From positions 31,320 to 95,319 of the forward strand of contig CALUNW010000011.1 of assembly GCA_944322145.1 (NCBI GenBank): a stretch of 64,000 nucleotides of DNA, in the 5' to 3' direction. Below, in pieces: positions 17,968-27,016 of this stretch. Within the stretch, counting starts at the first letter, position 1, and each line of letters begins with the position of its first letter. The position numbers and the translations under genes are program-made. This DNA comes from an uncultured Atopobiaceae bacterium (GTDB lineage Bacteria; Actinomycetota; Coriobacteriia; Coriobacteriales; Atopobiaceae). The notes beneath the pieces were generated by a model that saw only the letters and a list, made by a program, of their open reading frames with translations, was not told the origin of the DNA and did no database searches.

Positions 17968-18007
17968 GCGAGAAATCCTTGTCTTCCTGGGGTGAGAGGT
18001 TCCGCGC

Positions 18008-18036
18008 GTGACAATGGAACCTGTCCGAACTGTCAC
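18008..18036. repeat. Degenerate family C palindrome between hom and lysC
   Basis: GTGACAATGGAACCTGTCCGAACTGTCAC has the layout of the family C core with three or four changes. It lies in the 81-bp gap between the hom stop and lysC start. Confidence 0.65.
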
Positions 18037-18048
18037 TCGCGATCGACG

Positions 18049-19170
18049 CTAGCTCAGGGCGGCCATGAACGTGGACGGGTCGGACTCGAGCGCCTCGGCG
18101 AGAAGGGCGCGCGCCGCCTCGGCCGTGAGGTCGCAGACCAGCACGGCGCCCGGCGCGTACGACTCCCCGCCGATGGCGGCGGAGGTGCGGTAGACGTAGT
18201 CGGAGCGCAGAAGCGACGGGTCGTACGCCAGCCCCCGCGAGAAGTCGTAGGCGGGCCGGCGGGCGCCCGTGGCGCAGTCGAGCACGTCCTGGACGATGGC
18301 GTTGCCGGTGGGAAGGCTCCCCGCGCCCTGTCCGTAGAACTTGAGCTCGCCCACCGTCGTGGCGTCGAGCGTCACGAGGTTGAAGTTGGAGGGGACGCTC
18401 GCCTCGAGCGACTCCACGGGCACGGCGACCGGCTCGACGGCGGCGGCATAGCGGCCGTCGCGCGAGACGCCGCGGCCGAGGAGCTTCACCGTGCGACCGT
18501 GCGCCGCGAAGAGCTCGAGGTCGGCGAGACACAGGTTGCGGATGCCCGACGCGGGGAGGTCCTTCTCGCACGCGACGTCAAAGGCCACGGAGGCCGTGAT
18601 GATGGTCTTGTTGAGGACGTCGATGCCGTCGACGTCGGCAGAGGGGTCGCGCTCTGCGTAGCCGAGCTCCTGGGCGCGGGCGAGAACGGCGTCGAAGTCC
18701 GCGCCGTCGCGGCGCATGGCGTCGACGATGTAGTTTGTGGTGCCGTTCATGATGCCCATGAACGAGGTGACCTCGTCGACGCGACGCGCCTTCTCGATGC
18801 CGGCGATCCAGGGGATGCCGCCGCCGACCGAAGCCTCGATGTAGAGCCCCACGCCCGCCATCTGCGCCGCGGCCGCGAACTCGGCGAAGTGAGCAGCGAC
18901 GACGGCCTTGTTGGAGGTGACCACGTGCTTGCCGGCCTGCAGCGCGGACATGATGTAGGTGCGCGCGGGCTCGACGCCCCCCATGCACTCGACGACGAGC
19001 TCGACCTCGGGGTCGGCCACGATGTCGTCAAAGCTCGCGGTCATGCGGGCGTCCGTGATGCGGTCGGGCAGCTCGAGGATCCGGGCGACCTCCACCTGAG
19101 GCACGCGCGAGGAGATGATCTCGTCCACGCCGCGGCCGACCGTGCCGTAGCCGAGAAGGGCGATCTTCAT
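18049..19170 (-). CDS. hom: Homoserine dehydrogenase, short form
   Basis: It reduces aspartate semialdehyde to homoserine. The 373-residue protein starts with the Rossmann motif KIALLGYGTVGRGVDEII. The substrate region SVGGGIPWIAG and the catalytic region FMGIMNGTTNYIVDAM are clear, followed by ERDPSADVDGIDVLNK. The C-terminus is short and no full ACT domain is evident, unlike many 430-residue enzymes, so feedback by threonine may act elsewhere or be weak. It heads a hom-lysC-asd unit and diverges from thrC over a 110-bp spacer that should hold both promoters; TATGAT at 19226-19231 is a possible -10 for thrC. Confidence 0.93.
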   Translation of the reverse strand: MKIALLGYGTVGRGVDEIISSRVPQVEVARILELPDRITDARMTASFDDIVADPEVELVVECMGGVEPARTYIMSALQAGKHVVTSNKAVVAAHFAEFAAAAQMAGVGLYIEASVGGGIPWIAGIEKARRVDEVTSFMGIMNGTTNYIVDAMRRDGADFDAVLARAQELGYAERDPSADVDGIDVLNKTIITASVAFDVACEKDLPASGIRNLCLADLELFAAHGRTVKLLGRGVSRDGRYAAAVEPVAVPVESLEASVPSNFNLVTLDATTVGELKFYGQGAGSLPTGNAIVQDVLDCATGARRPAYDFSRGLAYDPSLLRSDYVYRTSAAIGGESYAPGAVLVCDLTAEAARALLAEALESDPSTFMAALS

Positions 19171-19280
19171 GTACGTCCAATCTTTCGAGTATGTGTCAGG
19201 CGGCCGCGAGGAGGCGACCTCGGCTTATGATACTTGCGTCAGGAGGGCCCAGGCCCTTGTTCCGGACGCAAGGAGCAACC

Positions 19281-20765
19281 GTGACCACGTTCTACCACAG
19301 CACGCGCTCGGCGGATGATTCCGTAACAAGCAAGCAAGCAATTCTCACCGGCATCGCACCGGACGGCGGCCTCTACGTGAGCGACGGGCTCGGCGAGAAG
19401 ACCCTGGACCTCGCGACCGTGTGCGCGCAGGGCTTCCATGACACCGCGCGCCTCGTCCTCGGCACGCTCCTGCCCGACTACACGGCCGACGAGCTCGACT
19501 CCTGCGTCGGCGCCGCCTACGGCGCGCAGTGGGACACGGAGGCCGTCTGCCCCGTGACCCCTCTCGGCACCGACTGGCTGCTCGAGCTCTACCACGGGCC
19601 CACCTGCGCCTTCAAGGACGTCGCCCTGCAGATGCTCCCGCGGCTCATGAGCGTCGCACGAGCCGGCGACGGCCGCAAGATCATGATCGTCACGGCCACC
19701 TCCGGCGACACCGGCAAGGCCGCCCTCGACGGCTTCGCGGGCGTGGAGGGCACCGGCGTCACGGTCTTCTACCCGCACGGCAAGGTGTCCGACATCCAGC
19801 GGCTCCAGATGGTGACGCAACTCGGCGGCAACGTCGCCGTGTGCGCCGTGCGCGGCACCTTCGACGACTGCCAGGGCGAGGTCAAGCGCATCTTCGCCGA
19901 CCGCGCCCTCGCAGAGCGCCTCGCCGCGCGCGACGTTGTCCTCTCGAGCGCGAACTCCATCAACGTCGGCCGCCTCGCCCCGCAGGTCACCTACTACTTT
20001 GACTCCTATGCGCAGCTCGTGCGCCGCGACGCCATCAAGATGGGCGACGAGGTCACCTTCTGCGTGCCCACCGGCAACTTCGGCGACGTGCTCGCGGGCT
20101 ACTACGCCAAGAGGCTCGGCCTGCCCGTCCGCCGCCTCGTCGTGGCATCCAACGCCAACGACGTGCTCACCGACTTCCTCACCACCGGCACCTACGACCG
20201 ACGTCGCGACTTCCACAAGACCATCTCGCCCTCGATGGACATCCTCGTGTCCTCCAACCTGGAGCGCCTGCTCTACTTCGCCTCCGACGGCGACTGCGAG
20301 CTCGTCTCCTCCCTCATGGCGGAGCTTGCCGAGAAGGGCGTCTACACCGTGCCCGACCGCGTGATGGACGAGATTCGCTCGCTCTTCTCGTGCGGCAGCG
20401 CCACCGACGAGGACACGCGCCGCACCATCCTCGACACCTGGCGTGAGCTCGACGTCCTCATCGACCCTCACACCGCGGTCGCCAAGCATGTCCTCGACGA
20501 GGTGCCGGCCGACGGCACCGAGCGCGTGTGCCTCTCCACCGCGAGCCCCTACAAGTTCTGCTCCGACGTGCTCGGCGCCCTCGGCGTCATCACGGACGGC
20601 ATGAACGACTTCGCGTGCATGGACGCCCTCGAGCAGCGCACCTCCACCGTGGCGCCGCCCCAGCTCTCCGGCCTGCGCGCCGGAGAGGTGCTGCACGACG
20701 ACGTCTGCGACCGCGAGCGCATGGGCGCCTTCGTGGAGTCCGCCTGCGCGCGGGTGTTCCTGTGA
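19281..20765 (+). CDS. thrC: Threonine synthase
   Basis: A pyridoxal-phosphate enzyme that turns O-phosphohomoserine into threonine. The 494 residues carry GIAPDGGLYV near the start, the PLP lysine in YHGPTCAFKDVALQ (about K112), the phosphate-binding loop TATSGDTGKAAL, and SANSINVGRLAPQ. This is the longer, E. coli-like class. GTG 19281 is the start: AAGGAG lies 5 nt upstream and no family match exists before it. The stop overlaps a possible GTG start of thrB. It is divergent from hom, so the threonine branch is split across two opposite transcripts. Confidence 0.94.
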   Translation: MTTFYHSTRSADDSVTSKQAILTGIAPDGGLYVSDGLGEKTLDLATVCAQGFHDTARLVLGTLLPDYTADELDSCVGAAYGAQWDTEAVCPVTPLGTDWLLELYHGPTCAFKDVALQMLPRLMSVARAGDGRKIMIVTATSGDTGKAALDGFAGVEGTGVTVFYPHGKVSDIQRLQMVTQLGGNVAVCAVRGTFDDCQGEVKRIFADRALAERLAARDVVLSSANSINVGRLAPQVTYYFDSYAQLVRRDAIKMGDEVTFCVPTGNFGDVLAGYYAKRLGLPVRRLVVASNANDVLTDFLTTGTYDRRRDFHKTISPSMDILVSSNLERLLYFASDGDCELVSSLMAELAEKGVYTVPDRVMDEIRSLFSCGSATDEDTRRTILDTWRELDVLIDPHTAVAKHVLDEVPADGTERVCLSTASPYKFCSDVLGALGVITDGMNDFACMDALEQRTSTVAPPQLSGLRAGEVLHDDVCDRERMGAFVESACARVFL

Positions 20766-20791
20766 TAGGGGCCGACGGCCGCGAGCGGCCC

Positions 20792-21673
20792 ATGGTCATC
20801 GTCCGCGTGCCGGCAACGAGCGCCAACGTGGGCGTGGGCTTTGACTGCCTGGGCATCGCGCTCGACCTCACCGCGACATTTCTCATGACGCCCTCCGAGC
20901 GCCTTGAGATCGAGGGGTGCGAGCAGCGCTTCCGCGGCGAGGACAACCTCGTGTGGCAGAGCTACCTCGACGCGTGCACGCGTCTTGGCATCGAGCCGCA
21001 GCCCCTCCACATCACGATCCTCTCCCCCATCCCGCTCTCCGGAGGCCTGGGCTCGAGCTCGGCATGCGTCATCGCCGGAATCGGCGCCGCCATGGCGCTC
21101 TCGCCGGACGGCTTCGACCGCACGCGGGCCCTCGAGCTCGCCGTGGCCATCGAGGGGCACCCCGACAACGTGGCCCCCGCGCTTCTCGGCGGCCTGGTGA
21201 GCTCGTTCGTCGACGAGGGGGGCCAGACCACCTCCACGCGCATGGACGTCGCCGACAACCTGCGCTTCGTTGCCGTGGCGCCTCCTTACGAGGTGAGGAC
21301 CGCCGAGGCGCGCCGGGTCCTGCCGACCGAGGTGTCGCGCGAGACGGCCGTGTGGCAGATGGGCCGCTGCGTCGCCGTGGTGCGCGCGCTCGAGCTCGGC
21401 GACGCCGCCCTTCTGGGCGCCGCCTGCCATGACCGGCTCCACGAGCCCTACCGCGCGAAGCTCATCCCCGACTACGACGCGCTGCGCGAGGCCGCCTTCG
21501 CGGCGGGCGCGTGCGCGTACATGATCTCGGGCTCGGGGTCCACCATGCTTGCCGTCGCCGACGGGGACGAGGCCGCCGCGCGCGTGGCTGATGCGCTGAG
21601 GGCCGCGCGTCCCGGCTTCTGGCTGCAGGCCCTGCCCGCAAACACCCTGGGCACCACCGTCGAGGTGCACTAG
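20792..21673 (+). CDS. thrB: Homoserine kinase (GHMP family)
   Basis: It phosphorylates homoserine, giving the substrate of threonine synthase next door. The 293-residue GHMP kinase begins VIVRVPATSANVGVGFDCLG. The ATP-binding motif PLSGGLGSSSACVIAGIGAA is near residue 85, GHPDNVAPALLGGLV follows, and the C-terminal motif AYMISGSGSTMLAVA is present. ATG 20792 fits the usual N-terminus; a GTG at 20762 overlapping the thrC stop would add ten residues (VIGADGRERP) and would couple translation. A hairpin, GCGAG-GTCCTT-CTCGC, begins directly at the stop codon. Confidence 0.94.
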   Translation: MVIVRVPATSANVGVGFDCLGIALDLTATFLMTPSERLEIEGCEQRFRGEDNLVWQSYLDACTRLGIEPQPLHITILSPIPLSGGLGSSSACVIAGIGAAMALSPDGFDRTRALELAVAIEGHPDNVAPALLGGLVSSFVDEGGQTTSTRMDVADNLRFVAVAPPYEVRTAEARRVLPTEVSRETAVWQMGRCVAVVRALELGDAALLGAACHDRLHEPYRAKLIPDYDALREAAFAAGACAYMISGSGSTMLAVADGDEAAARVADALRAARPGFWLQALPANTLGTTVEVH

Positions 21674-21704
21674 CGAGGTCCTTCTCGCCCGTTGGGGACA
21701 TGCG

Positions 21705-21850
21705 CACTCCTCGTTCAAAACTGACCGCAGCTAGCCCGGTATCTTGTACCGATAATAACGGGCCGGCTGCGGTCGTTTCGAAGGGGTCAAATCGACCAGA
21801 ACCAGCCCGGCATCTTCCGGCCGAGAATAACGGGCCAAGTATGGTCACAC
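21705..21850. repeat. Inverse copies of the ~60-bp dispersed repeat
   Basis: On the minus strand 21747-21808 reads GGGCTGGTTCTGGTCGATTT, then CCCCTTCGAAACGACCGCAG and a GCCCG-TTATT end, matching the units at 15376-15510. Weaker partial units lie on either side (ends near 21715 and 21836, with AGCCCGGYATCTT blocks). No gene is found in the 295-bp spacer between thrB and livF. Confidence 0.65.
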
Positions 21851-21888
21851 TCCCGGGCTCACGACTCCCGGATCAGGGATACAAGAGA

Positions 21889-21919
21889 GGCGGCGGGCCC
21901 GGGAGGGTGGCCCGCCGCC
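21889..21919 (-). terminator. Terminator of the liv operon
   Basis: GGCGGCGGGC and GCCCGCCGCC form a perfect 10-bp stem around an 11-base loop, 50 bp past the livF stop. No strong T tract follows. Confidence 0.6.
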
Positions 21920-21968
21920 TGAGACGAGGGCGACGGCAGGCCGCCGCCCAAGTACACGATGTGAGGCG

Positions 21969-22676
21969 CTACCCGCCGAGGTAGGCCTTGCGGACGTCGT
22001 CGTCCACGAGCAGCTCGGCGCCGGTGCCGGTCTTCTTGATCGTGCCGATCTCCAGCACGTAGGCGCGGTCCGCCACGGAGAGCGCCATGTTGGCGTTCTG
22101 CTCCACGAGCAGAATCGTGGTGCCCGCGGCGTTGAGCTGCTTGACGATGTCAAAGATCTCCTGCACCAGAATCGGCGCGAGGCCCATCGACGGCTCGTCG
22201 AGCATGAGCAGGCGCGGCTTGCTCATGAGGGCGCGCCCCATCGCGAGCATCTGCTGCTCGCCGCCGGAGAGCGTGCCGGCCACCTGACTGCGGCGCTCCT
22301 TGAGGCGCGGGAAGTGCGCGTAGACCTTCTCGAGCGTCTCCTTGTTCTCGGCGTCGGAGCGGGTGTAGCCGCCCATCTCGAGGTTCTCGGCGACACTCAT
22401 CTGCGTGAACACGCGCCTGCCCTCAGGGCACAGGGCAAGCCCGCGCTGGACGACCTTGTGGGCATGCAGCCCGACGATGGACTGCCCCTCGAGCTCGATC
22501 GAGCCGCTCTCGGGCTTGATCAGCCCCGCCACGGTGTTGAGCGTCGTGGACTTGCCGGCGCCGTTGGCGCCGATCAGCGTGACGATCTCGCCCTCGTTGA
22601 TGTCAAACGAGATGCCGCGGACCGCCTTGATGGCGCCATAGGAGACGTGCAGGTCCTTGACGGAGAGAAGCGCCAT
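21969..22676 (-). CDS. livF: Branched-chain amino-acid ABC transporter ATPase LivF
   Basis: The second ATPase of a Liv importer: 235 residues, cytoplasmic, binding the membrane proteins LivH/LivM. Walker A GANGAGKSTTLNTVAGL, signature LSGGEQQMLAMGRALM, Walker B LLMLDEPSMGLAP and the end YLGG are all typical of LivF. The start lies 1 bp after the livG stop, so translation is coupled. It is the last gene of livK-H-M-G-F. Confidence 0.93.
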   Translation of the reverse strand: MALLSVKDLHVSYGAIKAVRGISFDINEGEIVTLIGANGAGKSTTLNTVAGLIKPESGSIELEGQSIVGLHAHKVVQRGLALCPEGRRVFTQMSVAENLEMGGYTRSDAENKETLEKVYAHFPRLKERRSQVAGTLSGGEQQMLAMGRALMSKPRLLMLDEPSMGLAPILVQEIFDIVKQLNAAGTTILLVEQNANMALSVADRAYVLEIGTIKKTGTGAELLVDDDVRKAYLGG

Positions 22677-22677
22677 C

Positions 22678-23538
22678 CTACTTCACCTCCTGCTTGCCGA
22701 GATAGGCCTCGATGACGCGCGGGTCGTTCTGGATCTGCTCGGGGGTTCCCTTGGCGATGATCTTGCCGTAGTCGAGCACGCCGACGACCTCGCACACGCC
22801 CATGACGAGCGACATGTCGTGCTCGATGAGCAGGATGGCGATCTGGAGCTCGTCGCGGATCTTCTGGATGTTCTCCATCAGCTCCTCGGTCTCGGCCGGG
22901 TTCATGCCGGCCGCAGGCTCGTCGAGCAGCAGCACCTTGGGACCGGTTGCCAGCGCGCGCAGGATCTCGAGGCGGCGCTGGGCGCCGTACGGGAGGTTGC
23001 CCGCCTGCGTGTCCGCGAACCTGCGCATGTCGAAGATGTCGAGCAGCTCGAGCGCGCGGTCGTGGAACTCCGCCTCCTGCTTCCAGTGCCCCGGGAGGCG
23101 CAGCATGTCGGTGATAAGGTGCGTCTTCATGGTGTTGCCAAAGCCCACGAGCACGTTCTCCTCGACCGTCATCTTGGAGAAGAGGCGGATGTTCTGGAAC
23201 GTGCGGGCGATGCCCATGCGGTTGACCTCGGCGACGGACTTGCCGGCCGTGTCGTAGCCGTCGATGAGCACGGTGCCGCGCGTGGGGCGGTACACGTTGG
23301 TGAGCAGGTTGAAGATCGTGGTCTTGCCGGCGCCGTTGGGGCCGATCAGGCCGGAGATCTCCGTGCGGCCCATCGCGATGTTGAAGTCGTCCACGGCGGT
23401 GAGGCCGCCGAAGTCGATGCCCAGGTGCTCGGCCTGCAGCACCGGGATGGTGCCGAGGTCGCGCTCGGGGATGAGGTTGGGGGTCTCGACCTGGACGAGG
23501 ACGGGACGGCGCTTCTTGGCGCTCTTCTCGCTAGGCAT
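22678..23538 (-). CDS. livG: Branched-chain amino-acid ABC transporter ATPase LivG
   Basis: The first ATPase of the Liv importer. The 286 residues have Walker A GPNGAGKTTIFNLLTN, the LivG-specific stretch GIARTFQNIRLFSKMTVEEN, Q-loop and signature LPYGAQRRLEILRAL, and Walker B VLLLDEPAAGMNPAE. A charged N-terminal extension of about 25 residues (SEKSAKKRRPVLVQVETPN) precedes the domain. It overlaps livM by 8 bp. Confidence 0.93.
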   Translation of the reverse strand: MPSEKSAKKRRPVLVQVETPNLIPERDLGTIPVLQAEHLGIDFGGLTAVDDFNIAMGRTEISGLIGPNGAGKTTIFNLLTNVYRPTRGTVLIDGYDTAGKSVAEVNRMGIARTFQNIRLFSKMTVEENVLVGFGNTMKTHLITDMLRLPGHWKQEAEFHDRALELLDIFDMRRFADTQAGNLPYGAQRRLEILRALATGPKVLLLDEPAAGMNPAETEELMENIQKIRDELQIAILLIEHDMSLVMGVCEVVGVLDYGKIIAKGTPEQIQNDPRVIEAYLGKQEVK

Positions 23539-24688
23539 CGGCGCCCACCTCCTTTGCGGCCTCGTCGCCCTTCTCGGCGCGGCGCGCCCACGGGAAGTCG
23601 CGGTTCATGACGCGCTCGATGATGCGGGAGAGCGAGAAGTCATAAGAGCCGAGAAGACCCTGGGGACGGAAGATCATCACGAGGATGAGGACGATGGCGT
23701 AGGCGATCATGCGGTACTCGGAGAACGCGCGCAGCGCCTCGGGCAGGATCGTGAGGACGGTGGCGGAGAGCGCCGATCCGAGCATCGATCCCATGCCGCC
23801 GAGAACCACCATGACGAGAATCTCGATGGACTTCATGAATCCGAAGACGGCGGGCTGGAGGACGCCGACGCACCCGGCATAGAGGCCGCCGGCGACGCCC
23901 GCGAAGAACGCGGAGACCACGAAGGCGAGCGTCTTGTAGTAGGTGGTGTTGACGCCCGAGGCCTCGGCCGCGATCTCGTTGTCGCGGATGGCCAGGATGG
24001 CGCGGCCGTGACGGGACTTCATCATCGTGTGGGTAAGGAAGCACACCACCGCCACGCAGCCAAATACCAGAAGGAAGCTCGAGTAGCCGGGGATGCCGGT
24101 GAGGCCCGCGGCGCCGCCGGTGAGGTCGAAGCCGACCACGTCGTCGATGTTGAGCATCACGACGCGGATGATCTCGGCGAAGGCGAGCGTGATGATGGCA
24201 AGGTAGTCGCCCTTGAGGCGCAGGGCCGGGATGCCGATGATGATGCCGGCGACGGCGGCGCAGATTCCGCCGACGACCAGCCCGCCGAGCACGAGGGCAA
24301 GGGCGAGCGGGGTGCCGGTCACGAAGTCGCGCGCGCCGACGCCGAGGACCTCGCTCATGCGGATGATGAAGATCGAGCAGCCGTACGCGCCCATCGACAT
24401 GAAGCCGGCGTGGCCGAGCGGCAGCTGTCCGAGGTAGCCCGTGGCGATGTTGAGCGAGACGGCGAGGATGATGTAGATGCCCACCTGCTCGAGGACCGTG
24501 GACTGGTAGCGGTTGACCACGCCGCCGTCGATCATGAGCTCGCCCAGGATAAGAAGGACGAGGACCACCACGGCGTTGATGGCGTAGCGAGCGGGCATGG
24601 GGAGCGTCTTGCGCGCGGATCCCTCGAGGCGCGGGCCGCCACCGGCTGAGATGATGGGGCGCTTCTCGGTCATGACCTCTTCTTCCAT
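23531..24688 (-). CDS. livM: Branched-chain amino-acid ABC transporter permease LivM
   Basis: A 385-residue inner-membrane permease with about nine to ten hydrophobic helices. ATGYLGQLPLGHAGFMSMGA near residue 85 and GRAILAIRDNEIAAEASGVN in the cytoplasmic coupling loop are LivM hallmarks. The C-terminus VLILVMIFRPQGLLG is also typical. ATG 24688 (MEEEVMTEKRP) follows CTAGGGGGTGCGATC. It follows livH by 11 bp and overlaps livG. Confidence 0.92.
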   Translation of the reverse strand: MEEEVMTEKRPIISAGGGPRLEGSARKTLPMPARYAINAVVVLVLLILGELMIDGGVVNRYQSTVLEQVGIYIILAVSLNIATGYLGQLPLGHAGFMSMGAYGCSIFIIRMSEVLGVGARDFVTGTPLALALVLGGLVVGGICAAVAGIIIGIPALRLKGDYLAIITLAFAEIIRVVMLNIDDVVGFDLTGGAAGLTGIPGYSSFLLVFGCVAVVCFLTHTMMKSRHGRAILAIRDNEIAAEASGVNTTYYKTLAFVVSAFFAGVAGGLYAGCVGVLQPAVFGFMKSIEILVMVVLGGMGSMLGSALSATVLTILPEALRAFSEYRMIAYAIVLILVMIFRPQGLLGSYDFSLSRIIERVMNRDFPWARRAEKGDEAAKEVGADA

Positions 24689-24699
24689 GATCGCACCCC

Positions 24700-25572
24700 C
24701 TAGACCTTCTCGTTCATCGTGCGGCCGAAGATGCCGGTGGGCCGCACCACGAGGACGATGATGAGCAGGAGGAAGACCACGGCGTCCTTCCACACGGAGA
24801 GGTTGAGCGCCGTGACGATGACCTCGGCGAAGCCGACGAGCAGGCCGCCCACGACGGCGCCCGGAATCGAGCCGATGCCTCCCAGGACCGCCGCTACGAA
24901 GGCCTTGGTGCCGAGCATCATGCCCATGGTCGGGTTGGCCTGGGTGTAGGCCATGGCGTAGAGCACCGCGCCGATGCCGGCGAGCGCCGAGCCCACGGCA
25001 AAGGTGAACGAGATCGTCGTGTTGACGTTGATGCCCATGAGGCGGGCGGCGCCCATGTCCTCGGACACGGCGCGCATGGCCTTGCCGAGCTTGGTCTTCT
25101 GGACCACGATCGTGAGGGCCACCGTTGCCACGATGGTCACCAGGACGGTGAGGACCGAGGGAAACGACAGCGCCAGGCCGCCGAGCTGGATGGTCTGGAT
25201 GTCCGTGTAGGCGGGAACCACCTTGGCGTCGGCGCCAAAGACGAGCTGCGCTCCGTTCTCGAGGAAGTACGAGACGCCGATGGCCGTGATGAGGATCGAG
25301 AGCCTCGGCGCGTTTCTCAGGGGCGCGTAGGCGACCTTGTCGATGAGCACGCCCATGAGCGTGCACGCTGCGACCGAAAGGATGATCGCGAGCACGGGGT
25401 GAAGCCCCAGCTGGGCCATGACCAGCCACGACACGTACGCGCCCACCATGATGATGTCGCCGTGGGCAAAGTTGAGCAGCAAGATGATGCCGTACACCAT
25501 CGTGTAGCCCAGGGCCACGAGCGCGTAGATGCTGCCGAGCTGCAGGCCGTTGAGCACCTGCGTGAAGAACAA
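24700..25572 (-). CDS. livH: Branched-chain amino-acid ABC transporter permease LivH
   Basis: A 290-residue permease beginning FFTQVLNGLQLGSIYALVAL, the conserved LivH start, with LNFAHGDIIMVGAY and KAMRAVSEDMGAARLMGINV in the coupling loop. The C-terminus VLVVRPTGIFGR is typical. The first codon is taken as TTG 25572 because GAGAGGAG lies 8-9 nt upstream and the protein then starts where relatives do; an ATG frame from 25617 would start inside the livK-livH spacer. Confidence 0.9.
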   Translation of the reverse strand: MFFTQVLNGLQLGSIYALVALGYTMVYGIILLLNFAHGDIIMVGAYVSWLVMAQLGLHPVLAIILSVAACTLMGVLIDKVAYAPLRNAPRLSILITAIGVSYFLENGAQLVFGADAKVVPAYTDIQTIQLGGLALSFPSVLTVLVTIVATVALTIVVQKTKLGKAMRAVSEDMGAARLMGINVNTTISFTFAVGSALAGIGAVLYAMAYTQANPTMGMMLGTKAFVAAVLGGIGSIPGAVVGGLLVGFAEVIVTALNLSVWKDAVVFLLLIIVLVVRPTGIFGRTMNEKV

Positions 25573-25620
25573 GGGGGAACTCCTCTCAGGGAACGCGCGG
25601 AGACCGCGCCCTAGCAAAGA

Positions 25621-25646
25621 GGGGCATCGGGCGCACCCGATGCCCC
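25621..25646 (-). terminator. Hairpin between livK and livH (partial terminator or stabiliser)
   Basis: GGGGCATCGGG and CCCGATGCCCC form a perfect 11-bp stem with a 4-base loop, about 27 bp beyond livK. The minus strand continues TCTTTGC. Such hairpins often make the binding-protein gene more strongly expressed than the permeases. Confidence 0.65.
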
Positions 25647-25672
25647 GGAGTCGAGGCGAGAAGAACGCGCGA

Positions 25673-26878
25673 CTAGGCCTCGAGGACCTCGAAGGTCTCC
25701 TCGGTGCCGTCCTCGGCGAAGGTGATGATCAGCGAGGACTTGATGGGGTCGCCGGTGCCCTCGTAGGAGATGGAGCCCGTGACGCCCTCGACGGTGCCGG
25801 AGGCGATGCCGTCGATCACGGCCTGCTTGTAGTCCTCGGAGCCGGGCTCGAGGCCGGCCTCCTCCGCGGCGGCGAGGCCGTTCGCGAGCACCATGGCCGC
25901 GTCGTAGCCCAGGGCGCAGAAGTTCGTCGGCGTCTCGCCGTACTCTGCCTCGTAGGCCTCGACGAACGCGGTCGCGGTCTCGGACTCGTTGGAGGAGCTG
26001 AAGGCGCAGCAGTAGTAGCAGTCGTGGAGGTTGGCGGCCTCGGCGTAGTTCTCGGAGCCGCCGTAGATGCCGGACCAGCCGTCGACGCCGAGGAAGACCT
26101 TGTCATAGCCCTGGGTGCGCGCCTGGTTCACGATCATGCCGTCATCCTGGTAGTAGTTGGGGACGAGGATGGCGTCGGGGTCGGTGGCGATGATGTTGGT
26201 GAGCTGGGCCTTGAAGTCGACGTCGCCCTCCGCGTAGGACTGCTGAGAGGTGATCGTGATGCCCAGGGCCTCGGCCTCCTCGCAGAAGGCGGCGTTGACG
26301 CCCTCGGAGTAGTCGGAGCCGGAGAGATAGAGCGTGGCCACGGTCTTGTAGCCCTGCTCGGATGCGAAGTTGGCCATGACGCGGCCCTGCTCGGGGTCGG
26401 TCACGCAGGCGCGGAAGTAGTTGGAGCCGTAGGTGACGACGTCGGCCGCGGTGGCGGACGGGGTCACGCAGGGCATGTTGTCGGCAACGGAGGCCTGGGC
26501 CACGGCGATGGTCGGTCCGGTGGTGACGTCGCCGACGATGCCGGTCACGCCGTCCTCCTGGACGAGGCGGTTGTAGGCGTTGACGGCCTCGGTGGCGTCG
26601 CCCTTCTCGTCATAGACGACCGGCTCGACCTGCTTGCCGTTGACGCCGCCGTCCTCGTTGAGCTGCTTGAAGTAGAGCTGGGCGCCGTTCAGGCAGGCCA
26701 GGCCGTAGGACGAGTTGTCTCCGGTGTGCGGGCCCATGATGCCGACCTTGATGGAGCCGGAGCCGCCCTCGCCGCCGCTGGCGGAGTCGTTGCTGCCGTT
26801 GCAGCCCGCGAGGCCGAGCAGTGCCACGCCCGCCGCGGAGACCTGCAGGAAGTTGCGCCTAGAAACGTTCTCAAACAT
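25673..26878 (-). CDS. livK: Branched-chain amino-acid ABC transporter binding lipoprotein LivK
   Basis: The extracytoplasmic substrate receptor of the Liv importer, 401 residues. The N-terminus SRRNFLQVSAAGVALLGLAG then C is a twin-arginine signal with a lipobox, so a folded, lipid-anchored protein is expected. A Ser/Gly linker follows, then the Peripla_BP_6 domain (IKVGIMGPHTGDNSSYGLAC, TGIVGDVTTGPTIAVAQASV). It is first in livKHMGF. TTCTTCTCG follows its stop on the sense strand within 6-16 nt. True specificity (Leu/Ile/Val or other amino acids) is not decided by sequence. Confidence 0.92.
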   Translation of the reverse strand: MFENVSRRNFLQVSAAGVALLGLAGCNGSNDSASGGEGGSGSIKVGIMGPHTGDNSSYGLACLNGAQLYFKQLNEDGGVNGKQVEPVVYDEKGDATEAVNAYNRLVQEDGVTGIVGDVTTGPTIAVAQASVADNMPCVTPSATAADVVTYGSNYFRACVTDPEQGRVMANFASEQGYKTVATLYLSGSDYSEGVNAAFCEEAEALGITITSQQSYAEGDVDFKAQLTNIIATDPDAILVPNYYQDDGMIVNQARTQGYDKVFLGVDGWSGIYGGSENYAEAANLHDCYYCCAFSSSNESETATAFVEAYEAEYGETPTNFCALGYDAAMVLANGLAAAEEAGLEPGSEDYKQAVIDGIASGTVEGVTGSISYEGTGDPIKSSLIITFAEDGTEETFEVLEA

Positions 26879-27016
26879 GTCTTTCTCCTCCCGTCGCTTC
26901 GAGTGAAGCCTAAAGCGTGGGGCTACCGTACGCCCGCTTCCGGACGGAGATTGGCGATGTGGAGGGTTTGTTAACCGAGACGTGACGCTTCTAACAAGTC
27001 TGAAACAATTCGGGCC

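Noticed and set aside
15350..21968. Genomic island signature for the aspartate-family cluster
   Set aside because: No integrase, tRNA or composition shift accompanies the flanking repeats; kept only as a repeat observation.
23264..24649. Long plus-strand frame opposite livM/livG
   Set aside because: Composition is repetitive H/D/E/A/R without motifs; livM and livG are certain.
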